Source of the DNA: CAXXOK01 sp964584315
GTDB lineage: Bacteria; Bacillota; Clostridia; Christensenellales; Aristaeellaceae
Reading direction: 5' to 3'
Length of the DNA stretch: 64,000 nt
Assembly (NCBI GenBank): GCA_964584315.1
Contig: CAZOZO010000013.1
Location: 6,295-70,294 of the forward strand
Shown here: positions 9,031-18,495 of the stretch, piece by piece
Numbering within the stretch: position 1 is the stretch's first letter
Layout: each line of letters starts with the position of its first letter
Program-made: the position numbers and the translations under genes
Notes under the pieces: model-generated
Told to the model about the DNA's origin: nothing
What the model saw: the letters and a program-made list of their open reading frames with translations, nothing else
Databases searched by the model: none

Positions 9031-10296
9031 CTACTGGAGCTTGGACATTTCCAGCGCGAAGTTCTCGGGGGTCAGCTGGCCCGCGAAAATCTCCTGCACG
9101 AGGCTCTTATGGCGCTCGGCGGCTTCGCCGGAGAGGAAGGTGTCCCACGCCAGCACGGCGCCGGTGGACTTGGACGCGAAATCGATGATGTTCTGAACCA
9201 GCGGGCTCACTTCGATGCCGGTCATGTCGATCTTCCAGGTGGCGATACCGGCGCCCAGTTTGAAGCTCTCACGGCTCATGTTCTCGGTGATGTACTTCAC
9301 GAAGTCCACGGCCAGATCCTTATCCTTGGCGTTGTTGCTGACCATCAGGCTGTCGATGGCGCCGCCGAGGATCTCGTTGGGGTCGCCCTTGCCATCAGCG
9401 ATGGAGGGGAAGTTCACAGCCACGACCTTGTCCACGACCTGGGACAGGGTGGGATCCTGGATCTCGCCAGCCAGCCAGCTGCCCTGGTAGATCATCGGAA
9501 CCTGGCCCGCCAGGAAGGGCATCTTGGCTTCGTCGTAGGTCAGCGCCAGCGCGCCGGGATCGAAGCCGCCGGCCTTGACCAGATCGTCAAGGTACTTCGC
9601 GGAGGCCACGAACTCAGGAGCGTTGAACGAGGACGCACCGGAGAGCGCTTCGTTGCTCAGCTTGGCACCGGCAGTGCGCACGGCGTACACGTTCTGGTAG
9701 AACATCGCCGGCCAGCCATCCTTGGCGCCGCAGGTGATGGGCACGATGCCCTTGGCCTTGAAGGCGGCGACGGCGGCGAGCAGCTCGTCATTGGTGGTGG
9801 GGATGGTGACGCCGTTGGCATCGAACATCTCCTTGTTGCAGTAGAGGGTGCCAACCCACTGGATGAACGTGAGGCCGTAGGTCTTGCCGGCGTAGGTCAC
9901 GTTGTCCAGCGCGCCGCCCAGCAGGCGATCCTTGGTGCCATCGGCAAGGTAATCGTCCAGCGCAAGCACCTGGCCCGCTTCCACGAAGGGCTTGGCGAAG
10001 CCGCCGCCCCAAGCGAAGAACACATCCGGCACCTCGTTGGCGGCCATGGCGGTCTTCAGCTTGGTCTTGTAAGCCTCATTCTCGGTCGCGTCGATGACCA
10101 CTTCCACATCGGGATGCAGCGCCTGCCACTCTTTGAGGACGATGTTGAAGGACTTTGCGTTGGCGTCGGACTCGGTGGTCCACAGGTGCCATACGTTCAG
10201 GGTCTTTTTCTCTTCCGCCACGGCGATGCTGCTCATCATGGTGAGCGCCATGACAAGAACCGTGATCAGGGCTACGACTTTGGAAAACCTTTTCAT
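9031..10296 (-). CDS. extracellular sugar-binding protein (family 1)
   Basis: A 421-residue substrate-binding protein of a carbohydrate ABC transporter. It has a signal peptide of about 27 residues ending SSIAVA followed by EEKKTLNVWHLW, then the usual two-lobed family-1 fold. There is no cysteine in the signal region and so no lipobox; membrane attachment is not explained by lipidation. The start ATG has AGGAGGAGG upstream. It lies between the YesN-type regulator and the permeases. The sugar specificity cannot be read from the sequence. Confidence 0.88.
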   Translation of the reverse strand: MKRFSKVVALITVLVMALTMMSSIAVAEEKKTLNVWHLWTTESDANAKSFNIVLKEWQALHPDVEVVIDATENEAYKTKLKTAMAANEVPDVFFAWGGGFAKPFVEAGQVLALDDYLADGTKDRLLGGALDNVTYAGKTYGLTFIQWVGTLYCNKEMFDANGVTIPTTNDELLAAVAAFKAKGIVPITCGAKDGWPAMFYQNVYAVRTAGAKLSNEALSGASSFNAPEFVASAKYLDDLVKAGGFDPGALALTYDEAKMPFLAGQVPMIYQGSWLAGEIQDPTLSQVVDKVVAVNFPSIADGKGDPNEILGGAIDSLMVSNNAKDKDLAVDFVKYITENMSRESFKLGAGIATWKIDMTGIEVSPLVQNIIDFASKSTGAVLAWDTFLSGEAAERHKSLVQEIFAGQLTPENFALEMSKLQ

Positions 10297-10413
10297 GGGT
10301 TGACCTCCTCCTATGGATTTTGGTTGATAAAGATATCATAGCCCCCGCGTACGAAAAAGGACATGGAGAAATTTTACCAGCACCTTGAATAATCTGACCG
10401 GGCTTCGACCAAA

Positions 10414-11979
10414 TCAGCCATGCTCCGGTCGGGCACGGTACTGCTTGATGGTCATGCCCGCATACTTCTTAAACAGCGTGGAGAAGTAGTTGGGGTCTTC
10501 AATGCCCACGCGCACGCCCACCTCGTAGGCCTTGGCATCCGGGTCGTCAAGGAGCCTTCTCGCCTGCTCGATGCGCTGCTTGTTCACATACTCCCGAAAC
10601 GACATGCTGGTGTTTTGCTTGAAAATACGGCTCAGGTAGGAGGCATTATAGTAGAAACGGCGCGAGGTTTCGTGCAGCGACAGGGCCGGATCCGCAAGGT
10701 TTTCCTGAATATAGTCCATAATGCTCTGCACCTGCCGGTTGGCGGTGCTCACACGGATGCGCTCCAGTGTGCTGGTGGCCTCCCCCATCAGCGCCAGCAG
10801 CAGTTCGCGTATTTCTGCGACGGAGCCAGCCTCCAGCGCCTGCGGGATGCGCTCCTTTAAGCGCAGGTTGGTCTCCGCCTGCATTCCGCACAGTCCCGTG
10901 ATCACCAGCGCCGCGCGCACCCGGGCATTTTCAAGGTTTTCGCTGTTTTCGGGAAAGTGCTTGTCCACCCACTCATGAACGTTCGCATTGAACCCGCATC
11001 GAAGGTAAAAATCCACCAACTCCAGCTCGGACATGGCCTCGTGCGCGGTATCCATCCACACGGGGTCGCTCTCCAGCGTGCCCAGATCCTGATAATAGAT
11101 GGCCTCCTGCGCGCCCAGAAAGGGGTGGCAGTTTACGGCGCGCAGCGCTTCGGCATAGGAACGGCGCAACCCGTCCAGCCCATGCGCCATCGCGCCCGCG
11201 CCCAGCGCGACCGGCATGTCCAGCGCCGCGTCGACCACGCGCTTGAGCGCGTTAAAATCGACGGATCGCTCCTCCGTGCGGCTGCAGATCAGCGTAAGGC
11301 GGCTGGCATCCAACGGGAACACGATTGCCTCGCCAAGCGCCTCGCGGCACAGGTTCGCGATGGATACCGTGGCGACCAGCTGCCGCATGGGGCTGCCCTC
11401 TTGCCTTGGCAACGCGAGCACGGCCACCTGGTGCCAGTCGCCCGCAAGGCGCAACTCGTACAGTGCGAAGCTCTCGCGCACAAAGGCCTCGTCCATGCGA
11501 CGTGACACCAGCCTGCGCAAAAACGCATCGCGCAGCGTGGGCAGGTGCTCCGCAATCTGCCGCTCAATCTCGCTCTGCGCAAGCCCCTCGCCCTGCCTTC
11601 GCAGCAGCTTCTCGCTCGCCTTGGCCAGTATGGCGGAAAAGTCCTTCCCGTCCACGGGCTTGACCAGATAATCCGCGATACCGATCTTGATAGCGCGCTG
11701 TGCGTGGTCGAAATCGTTATAGCCGGTGGTCACGATCACTTGCACGTTGGGGTCCATCATGAGGATGCGCTGCGCCATCTCCAGCCCGTCCATCACAGGC
11801 ATGTTGATGTCCGTAATCACCACATCCACGCTATGCTCGTCCAGATATTCCAAGGCTTCCAGCGCGAAGGATGCCTCCATCACCAGCTCGAACCTGTCCG
11901 CCTCCGCCTCCAGATAGCGTTTCAGCAGCATGCGCTCCAGCGATTCGTCCTCTACGATCATTACCTTGAGTTTGATCAT
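10414..11979 (-). CDS. response regulator, YesN type (receiver + AraC HTH)
   Basis: A 521-residue cytosolic response regulator. The N-terminal CheY-like receiver (residues 1-125) has the acidic pocket DE near residue 11, phospho-acceptor Asp57 in VITDINMPVMDG and Lys in YLVKPVDG. A roughly 280-residue linker domain follows, and an AraC-type DNA-binding domain fills the last 105 residues (SLHETSRRFYYNASYLSRIF). The histidine kinase gene ends one base before it begins. The pair probably activates the sugar transporter genes downstream in response to extracellular sugar. Confidence 0.92.
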   Translation of the reverse strand: MIKLKVMIVEDESLERMLLKRYLEAEADRFELVMEASFALEALEYLDEHSVDVVITDINMPVMDGLEMAQRILMMDPNVQVIVTTGYNDFDHAQRAIKIGIADYLVKPVDGKDFSAILAKASEKLLRRQGEGLAQSEIERQIAEHLPTLRDAFLRRLVSRRMDEAFVRESFALYELRLAGDWHQVAVLALPRQEGSPMRQLVATVSIANLCREALGEAIVFPLDASRLTLICSRTEERSVDFNALKRVVDAALDMPVALGAGAMAHGLDGLRRSYAEALRAVNCHPFLGAQEAIYYQDLGTLESDPVWMDTAHEAMSELELVDFYLRCGFNANVHEWVDKHFPENSENLENARVRAALVITGLCGMQAETNLRLKERIPQALEAGSVAEIRELLLALMGEATSTLERIRVSTANRQVQSIMDYIQENLADPALSLHETSRRFYYNASYLSRIFKQNTSMSFREYVNKQRIEQARRLLDDPDAKAYEVGVRVGIEDPNYFSTLFKKYAGMTIKQYRARPEHG

Positions 11980-11980
11980 T

Positions 11981-13663
11981 TTACAGCCCCCTGGTCATCT
12001 GTATGGATACGGTGGTGCCCTCGCCAAGCGTGCTCTCGATAATAAAGCGGCTGCTGTCACCGCAGAGGATGGCGATGCGCCGCATCGTGGCGCCCAGGCC
12101 AATGCTCTTGCCCTTGCGCACCTCGGCCAGTCGTTCCTCCGACATGCCGTTGCCATTGTCAATCACGTCGATACGCAGGTTGCCCTCCTCCACCCACGCG
12201 CGGATGCGGATCAGCCCATCTTCCTCCACGCTCATGCGGATACCGTGGTAGATGGCATTTTCCACCAGCGGCTGCAAAATCATCTTGGGCACGCGCACTT
12301 CCAGCGCATCAGGCTGGATATCGTACTCGATATGAAACATGCCCGCGTAGCGCAGCTGCTGGATATACAGGTAGGAACGGATGGCGTCCAGCTCCTTCTC
12401 CAGCGTGATCAGCTCGTCGCCGTTGCTCAGGCTGTTCTTGTAAAAGTCGCCCAGCGCCTTGGTGGTCTCCGATACTTCGGCGGTCTTGCCCATCACGGCC
12501 AGCGAGTTGATGGTGTTGAGCGTATTGTAGAGGAAGTGCGGGTTGATCTGCGCGATGGTGATCTCCAGCTCCGCGCGGCGCAGCGCCTTCTGTTCCTCGA
12601 TAACGTCGCTAATCAGCTGCTGTATCTTGCGGATGGTGGTGTTGTACACATCCTGAAAGCGCTCGATCTCGTCATGGGTGTTGATGCTGGTCACCAAATT
12701 GAAGTTGCCCTTGTACACGCCCTCGATGCCCTCGATCAGCGTTTTGACGGGCTTGGAGATATACTTGGATATCCACGCCGAGCCGAATATCAGGATGATG
12801 CCGTTGAAGAGGATCATCAGCGCGATGATGGTGGTGTAGAGGCTCAGCGGCAGCGGTGCGTTGTAGATGGGGATGCAGCGGACAAACAGCATCGACAGGT
12901 CGTGGTTGCGCACGCCCGCTAGCACAAAGTTCTTGTTCTGCCGGTGCAGGATGGTCGTGAACGTCTCCCCACCCTTGAACATGGCCAGTACCTCGTCCGG
13001 CTGCACCAGGTCGTTTTCATTATTCCACAGTACCAGCGTGCCATCCGGGCTGTCTACGATCTGCATCGGTTCGCCGCGGGGGTTGAATATCTTTGAGAAC
13101 TCCACGTTGATGCACAAAAGCCCGATGGGTTGCAGGGTCTTGAGGCTGTTGATGGTGCGCATGAAAGAGAAGTATTCGATGCCATCGTTGATGAGCCCCC
13201 CCGCATTGCGCGTGACCACATAGCCCCCGTTGCGGGAGGCGATGGTCTGGTAGATGGCGGTGCTCTGCACAGCTGCGTAATTGATAGGCTTGTAGAGAAT
13301 TTTATCGGAGTAGTAGCGCATACCGTCCGGGCGCAGGATGTACGTGGAGGACACGATAGGGTCGAGGCTGACCGCCTCCATGATGTAACGCATGGCCAGC
13401 CGGTCGTCCTCCCAGTTATAGTTGGTCAGTGCGTTTTGCACCAGCTGGTTGGCGATGATCGACATCGACGTGCTGTGGATGTACTGGCGCGTGGTGTCAA
13501 ACGTGCGGTTATCGGCCTGTATCGCGTCCAGCGCCGTATCCTGCATGGAGCGGTTGGCCACAAAATCGCGGGAGTACAGCATGATGACCGAGCTGATGGT
13601 GATGCTGATGATCACTAAAATGGTATAACTCAGCATGATCTTCTTACGGATGGAAAGCCTCAT
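11981..13663 (-). CDS. sensor histidine kinase, YesM type
   Basis: A 560-residue membrane sensor kinase. A first membrane helix is followed by an extracytoplasmic sensor of about 250 residues, a second helix, a HAMP domain, a His_kinase H-box (INPHFLYNTLN) and an HATPase domain (ILQPLVENAIYHG, DNGNGMSE, GLGATMRRI). This is the standard YesM/LytS layout. The ATG at 13663 follows AGGAGG by twelve bases; an in-frame ATG at 13693 lacks a ribosome binding site. It pairs with the YesN-type regulator. Confidence 0.92.
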   Translation of the reverse strand: MRLSIRKKIMLSYTILVIISITISSVIMLYSRDFVANRSMQDTALDAIQADNRTFDTTRQYIHSTSMSIIANQLVQNALTNYNWEDDRLAMRYIMEAVSLDPIVSSTYILRPDGMRYYSDKILYKPINYAAVQSTAIYQTIASRNGGYVVTRNAGGLINDGIEYFSFMRTINSLKTLQPIGLLCINVEFSKIFNPRGEPMQIVDSPDGTLVLWNNENDLVQPDEVLAMFKGGETFTTILHRQNKNFVLAGVRNHDLSMLFVRCIPIYNAPLPLSLYTTIIALMILFNGIILIFGSAWISKYISKPVKTLIEGIEGVYKGNFNLVTSINTHDEIERFQDVYNTTIRKIQQLISDVIEEQKALRRAELEITIAQINPHFLYNTLNTINSLAVMGKTAEVSETTKALGDFYKNSLSNGDELITLEKELDAIRSYLYIQQLRYAGMFHIEYDIQPDALEVRVPKMILQPLVENAIYHGIRMSVEEDGLIRIRAWVEEGNLRIDVIDNGNGMSEERLAEVRKGKSIGLGATMRRIAILCGDSSRFIIESTLGEGTTVSIQMTRGL

Positions 13664-14074
13664 GTGCGCACAGCGCCTCCTGCATCGTTTCATCTTTTAC
13701 GTTCTACGGTCTACCGTCATTGTAGCAGACCGGCGCACGGCGCGCAATGCGTGCAGGTTCAAATCAGCGTCATCAGTGTGATGCAGGGCTGTCGCGCATC
13801 GGCACAGGTATCGCAAAGGGCCGCGCAGCTTGCATTCTTATGCCAGGATACGGCATGCCGCCGCACGGGTTCGGCTTGACGCGAACACGCTCAACACTTC
13901 AAACCTGCCGACCTTTCTTGCTTATGGGGCGTACCGCTTTCAGGTCGCCCACTCTTGCAGAGGTTTTGATATGGTGGTATGATTTTCCTGTTCATTTCTT
14001 GCGCGTTGCAAAACCAGACGACGGTACCCTATGCGCCAGTGCTCATGGAGCACAGAGCAGGGAGGCTGCTTGCA
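13664..14074. other. divergent promoter region
   Basis: This 411-base gap separates the kinase operon from the secreted propeller/beta-helix protein. On the minus strand TTGCGC (13742-13747) and TACAAT (13719-13724) are spaced by 17 bases and fit a promoter for the kinase gene. I see no clear promoter or other feature for the plus-strand gene. Confidence 0.6.
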
Positions 14075-17000
14075 GTGCGGGTCTGTTTTCAAAGCATGCG
14101 CCGGGCGGGCGGAACGCTGTTCCTTTTATGTGCTTTCTTTTGGGCGTTTCTTTCGCCCGCCCCCGCAGGCGCCCAAGCGGAGGATGCCGGGTGGCGGCTC
14201 ACGGGGCAAACCGGTGGCACAACGAAGGCGCTGTGCCTGACGGGTGACACCCTCTTCATCGCCAGCGGCCTGCGCGTGCTGGCACTGGATGCCACTGACC
14301 CCAGCGCCATCAAGGTGGTTGGCCAAAGCCCGCTACTGCCGCAATTTGTGGAGAGCCTTACCTGCGACGGTGATGGGCGGCTCTTTGCCTGCTGCGGCAC
14401 CGGCGGGCTTGCCATCCTGGATGTATCCAACCTGGCCGCCATCCGGCTGCTCGCCGTGCTCGACACGCGCGGCTACACGGAGGGCGTGGCGCTGCTTGGG
14501 CAGTACGCTGTGCTGGCGGATGGTCCACAGGGCGTGCAAGTGGTGGATATCGCGGACCTCTCCCAGCCGCGGATCGTCTCGGAGGCCTATCCGCTGGCCT
14601 ATGCTTATCAGGTCGCCCTGCGCGATCATGTGGCGTATGTCGCAGGCGGCGGCAGCGGGCTGTTCACCGTAGATCTACGCAACCCGTTACACCCGGTAGA
14701 GCAGGGCCTGTTGCCGCTGGATGGTTTTCAGTATGATGTGGAACTCATAAATGACAGGCTCTACACCGCCGGCGCATGGGGCGGCATCTCGGTGCTGGAC
14801 TTGAAGGACCCGCTGTATCCCGCGCTGATCGCGCAAGAAAAAACAGACGGATGGGTTATGGCGCTATCGGCGGGCGACAACCGTCTGCTGGTACTCGACG
14901 GTGCGAGCGGCGTAGCTCTCTACGGTATCGCGGAGCTAAGGCCTGTGAAGGAAAGCATCTGCTCCCTTGGCGGTTTCATGGTGGACGGTGCAACTCGCGG
15001 CGATACGGCGTTCGTGCTCGACGAGCAGAATGGCTTCATTGCGCTGGATTTTTCCAACAAGGCGCAGCCGAAGGCCCTCACCCGCTGGACGCCGCTGCTG
15101 GACGCGCGCAGGGTAACGGCCGCGGACGGCGCGTGTTATGTGTCCGGCGGCGCATCCGGTCTGCATGTGTTCGACATCGCCAATGCAGACGCGCCCGTAG
15201 CGACCTTCTGGTACGACTGCACCCCGGAGGGGTTTGTAAACAAGGTGGTGCTGGATGGCGGCAAGGCCTACGCCGCCGTTAATAACCAAACGGGGCCGTT
15301 CATGGTCTTTGACGCGGCCGACCCGCTGCGCCCTTCGGCGCAGGGTTGGTTGCGCTGGGGGCCGGATGTGCCCGTCGCGCCGGATCGCTCGCTGGTGATG
15401 GGCAGTGGCGGCTTTGTGTATGCCCCGGCGGAGCACCACGACTATACGATCGATGTGCGCGACCCGCAAAACCCAAAGGTCGCCAGTGCTTTGCCCAGCA
15501 TGGGAACCGGCAATGCCGATATCAGCGGAAACCTGCTGGCCACATTCGGCGGTCAAGGGATACGGTTCATCGACATATCCGACCCGGCAAACCTCCAACT
15601 GATTGCAACATTCCCACTCACGACCAGCGGCGAGGCGATCCGCTTCATCGACCCTGCGACTCTGATCGTTACCGCGGATACGGGCGTATGGATCGTTGAT
15701 GTTACCGACCCATCCCGGCCGAACCGAATCGCGACGCTGACGCTTCCCGGCAGCGCGATGGACATCACCATGGATGGCACGACCGCATACGTCAGCAACC
15801 TTGGCTACGGCATCCATGTGCTGGATCTCGCGAATCCGGATCGCCCCAAGCTCGTGGAAACGATACCGACGCTGGGGCTCGCCTACGACTGCTGCGTACA
15901 AGGCGATCTGCTGCTCGTCGCGGACAGCTACGCGGGCCTGAGCGTCTACCGCCGTGGGGCAGCTTCACAAACCGAGACATCTGCCGCGGCCGCCCTGCCG
16001 GAGGCGCTGTTCACCAGTGGGTTTGACATTCCTGCGCCTGCAGCCCCCGCGTCTGTGTCCGCGCCGCAGGAGAAGCATACGGTGGTCGTGACCAGCGCGG
16101 CGGACGCAGGGCCAGGCTCGCTGCGGCAGGCGCTGCAGACGCTGCAAAGCGATACGACCATCACGTTCGAACCCGAGGTATTTCCTCCGTCCGAGCCAAA
16201 ACCCATCCACGTAAGCAGCGCACTACCGCCCGTTGCGCAGCGCCATGTCACCATCGACGCAAGCAACGCAGGCGTGATCCTCGACGGCTCCAGCCTGTCC
16301 AGCGGGCACGGCCTGTATATCCGCGGCCCTTATTGCACGGTGATGGGTCTGCAGATATATCACTTTCCTGAGATGGGCATCGAGGTGGTCGGGGATCATA
16401 TACGCATCGGCGGGGACAGATCGATGGGCGCGGGCCCGGTCGGGCAGGGCAATGTACTGAGTGGCAACGGGATGTACGGCGTGCGCATCTCCGGCTGGTA
16501 TAGCGTGGTCAGCGGCAACCTGCTGGGCGTGGACGTGACCGGTACGCAGGCAATGCCAAATTTCTATGGCATCTTCGCCTGTGCGGACTCGTTCGGCGCG
16601 ACCATCGGCGGGGTGAAGCCCGGCGAGGGAAACGTGATCAGCGGCAACAGCTTTATCAACTGCGACTCCTTCGGCGATCACACGCGCATCATCGGCAACC
16701 TCATCGGGGTCGACATCACGGGCACGAAGGCGGTCAATACCGATACCTTCGCCAATCTGGATCTGGAGTGCGGCGCGACCGGCGTTACCGTGGGCGGTTC
16801 CACGCCCGCGGAGCGCAACATCATCAGCGGGGCGCAGAACGGCTTCTTCATCAGCGATCCTAACAGCTACGAGTGCGCGGTAGTCGGCAACTACATCGGC
16901 ACGGATATCACGGGGCAGAAGGCGATCCCCAACGGGAATGGCGGCGGGGCGTGGACGAGCAGCCACCACCGCATCGGCGGAACGGTACCCGGAGAAGGCA

Positions 17001-17713
17001 ACCTGATCAGCGGCAACGAAAATAGCGGGATCGCGCTGAACGGCTATGGCGCGCATGACAACATCGTACTGGGCAACCGCTTCGGCTTCGATGCGGCGGG
17101 GAACCCCACGCTGCCCAACGGGATGGGCGTGGTCGCCAACATGGGGCAGCGGCATGCGACCATCGGTGGGTACACGGCAGCGGAAGGCAATGTTCTGCAA
17201 GGCGGGTCGATCACCATGCGCATCTCGGATCCCGGCATCGAAGCCATGCTGATCATGGGCAACACGATCCGCAACGCAAAGGGGCTCGCTATCTTTCTGG
17301 AGGCTGGCACATCCGATCATTTTGTGCAGCGCAATGCCTTTGACAGCATTTGCGACTACAATATCAGGGTGGATGCGGGCACGGGGAATCAGTTGCGATG
17401 CAACCTTTTTTCCGGTGCCAAACCCGCCGGGCTGGTCATGCTGCTTGAGCACGCCGCGGGCGACCTGTCAGCGCCGGTTTTGACCAAGTCCACAGGGTCG
17501 TGCGTGCAAGGCAGAACCGTCCCTTACGGGCTTGTCGAGGTGTACCGTTTTGAGAACAAGCAGGCTTTGTCGCTCGGCTTTGCCTGCGCGGATGCCGACG
17601 GAGTTTTTGACTTCGTCAGCGCGGAACCGCTGAAGGGCCAAAAGGTGATCGCGCTGGTGACGGACCTGCACGGCAACACCTCCGCATTTTCCAAAGCGCT
17701 AAAGGTGAGGTAG
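14075..17713 (+). CDS. secreted LVIVD-propeller / parallel beta-helix protein
   Basis: A 1212-residue exported protein. After a signal peptide (about residues 1-34, ending PAGA-QA) the region to about residue 645 is a run of LVIVD-type repeats (for example LAILDVSNLAAIRLLAVLD and VQVVDIADLSQPRIVSE), expected to form beta-propellers. From about residue 669 a domain starts with VTSAADAGPGSLRQAL and continues as a right-handed parallel beta-helix with repeating GNVISGN and GNLIGVDITGTKA motifs. The last 80 residues are a small beta domain. The start is GTG at 14075, nine bases after GGGAGG. No sortase motif or C-terminal anchor is visible. The function is unknown; a role in surface adhesion or polysaccharide contact is only a guess. 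Confidence 0.8.
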   Translation: MRVCFQSMRRAGGTLFLLCAFFWAFLSPAPAGAQAEDAGWRLTGQTGGTTKALCLTGDTLFIASGLRVLALDATDPSAIKVVGQSPLLPQFVESLTCDGDGRLFACCGTGGLAILDVSNLAAIRLLAVLDTRGYTEGVALLGQYAVLADGPQGVQVVDIADLSQPRIVSEAYPLAYAYQVALRDHVAYVAGGGSGLFTVDLRNPLHPVEQGLLPLDGFQYDVELINDRLYTAGAWGGISVLDLKDPLYPALIAQEKTDGWVMALSAGDNRLLVLDGASGVALYGIAELRPVKESICSLGGFMVDGATRGDTAFVLDEQNGFIALDFSNKAQPKALTRWTPLLDARRVTAADGACYVSGGASGLHVFDIANADAPVATFWYDCTPEGFVNKVVLDGGKAYAAVNNQTGPFMVFDAADPLRPSAQGWLRWGPDVPVAPDRSLVMGSGGFVYAPAEHHDYTIDVRDPQNPKVASALPSMGTGNADISGNLLATFGGQGIRFIDISDPANLQLIATFPLTTSGEAIRFIDPATLIVTADTGVWIVDVTDPSRPNRIATLTLPGSAMDITMDGTTAYVSNLGYGIHVLDLANPDRPKLVETIPTLGLAYDCCVQGDLLLVADSYAGLSVYRRGAASQTETSAAAALPEALFTSGFDIPAPAAPASVSAPQEKHTVVVTSAADAGPGSLRQALQTLQSDTTITFEPEVFPPSEPKPIHVSSALPPVAQRHVTIDASNAGVILDGSSLSSGHGLYIRGPYCTVMGLQIYHFPEMGIEVVGDHIRIGGDRSMGAGPVGQGNVLSGNGMYGVRISGWYSVVSGNLLGVDVTGTQAMPNFYGIFACADSFGATIGGVKPGEGNVISGNSFINCDSFGDHTRIIGNLIGVDITGTKAVNTDTFANLDLECGATGVTVGGSTPAERNIISGAQNGFFISDPNSYECAVVGNYIGTDITGQKAIPNGNGGGAWTSSHHRIGGTVPGEGNLISGNENSGIALNGYGAHDNIVLGNRFGFDAAGNPTLPNGMGVVANMGQRHATIGGYTAAEGNVLQGGSITMRISDPGIEAMLIMGNTIRNAKGLAIFLEAGTSDHFVQRNAFDSICDYNIRVDAGTGNQLRCNLFSGAKPAGLVMLLEHAAGDLSAPVLTKSTGSCVQGRTVPYGLVEVYRFENKQALSLGFACADADGVFDFVSAEPLKGQKVIALVTDLHGNTSAFSKALKVR

Positions 17714-17918
17714 TGTTTTCAAAAGTATGCGAAAGTAGGCTTGTAGGGTGAGCCGCCATGCCTTTGCACGATCATGAATGTTTGGGTTTTCAAGCATCTG
17801 GTCAGCCCATTCACTTGTAACACCCAGAATCGTCTGTTGCAGAACCACGTGCCGCAAGCAGGCGGTTTTCTTTGAGGCCAAACTGTTGCCACGCCTTGAC
17901 GATTTGCCTGGTGGTCAT
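17699..17918 (-). pseudogene. possible frameshifted small gene remnant
   Basis: Read on the minus strand, one frame starts with MTTRQIVKAWQQFGLKENRL and stops at about 17810, while a second frame continues protein-like with ILGVTSEWADQMLENP and AWRLTLQAYFRILLKTL to 17699. The two together look like one helical protein with a frameshift near 17850. It overlaps the end of the large secreted protein gene by 15 bases. I do not recognise the family; the call rests on protein-like composition only. Confidence 0.25.
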
Positions 17919-18049
17919 CAGGTTTGCCCCTCGATTGATCGGCACACAGGTGCAAGCATGGAGCGGCAAGGCGTAATGGGGTACGACCCGTACGTTGGCT
18001 AAGCTGTCTTCTCCCGCAAAATTTTTAAGCAGGAATCGAAAATTTCATA
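17714..18049. other. gap before the arsenic operon
   Basis: Apart from the possible remnant on the minus strand (17699-17918), I see no gene here. The stretch ends at the arsR promoter. Confidence 0.4.
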
Positions 18050-18108
18050 TTGACAGAAATTGATTTGAGGCATATACTCTCCTCGTATCAAACTATTTTG
18101 ATTTGAGG
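18050..18108 (+). promoter_or_regulatory. arsR promoter and ArsR-type operator
   Basis: TTGACA (18050-18055) and TATACT (18073-18078) are 17 bases apart. Immediately downstream ATCAAA-N4-TTTGAT (18087-18102) is a perfect inverted repeat of the kind bound by ArsR/SmtB repressors. The element TTGATTTGAGG occurs twice, at 18060-18070 inside the promoter and at 18098-18108. Confidence 0.85.
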
Positions 18109-18115
18109 TGAAGCA

Positions 18116-18433
18116 ATGCCTACGAAATATGCGCAGAATGCCGCCGTATTCAAGGCCTTTTGCGACGAAAACCGGCTTCGTATCCTGGAACTGCTGCAGG
18201 ACGGCTCCCTGTGCGCCTGTGTGCTGACGGAAAAACTCGGCATCAAGCAATCCGCGCTGTCGTATCACATGAAGGTATTGGTAACGTCAGGCATCGTGGA
18301 GGGCAAACCAGTCGGAAAGTGGATGCACTACCGCATCAGCGAAGATGGGTGCGAAAACGCGATCGCGCTGCTGCGCAGCTTGACCGCCGTGCACATGGAC
18401 AGCAACACGGGCTGTGCCTGTCCGGTCGACTGA
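18116..18433 (+). CDS. arsR: ArsR family metalloregulator
   Basis: A 105-residue winged-helix repressor. The recognition region contains SLCACVL (Cys33 and Cys35), which matches the CxC arsenite site in the alpha-3 helix of classical ArsR. The C terminus adds Cys100 and Cys102 (GCACPVD), so more thiols are available than the minimum. It heads the arsenic operon and has its own operator overlapping the transcript start. Binding of trivalent arsenic should release it from DNA. Confidence 0.92.
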   Translation: MPTKYAQNAAVFKAFCDENRLRILELLQDGSLCACVLTEKLGIKQSALSYHMKVLVTSGIVEGKPVGKWMHYRISEDGCENAIALLRSLTAVHMDSNTGCACPVD

Positions 18434-18495
18434 TGTACGGCACCCGCGACCGGTTCACCATGGTCAAACAATAACGGTTGCAAGAAAGGACGCAT

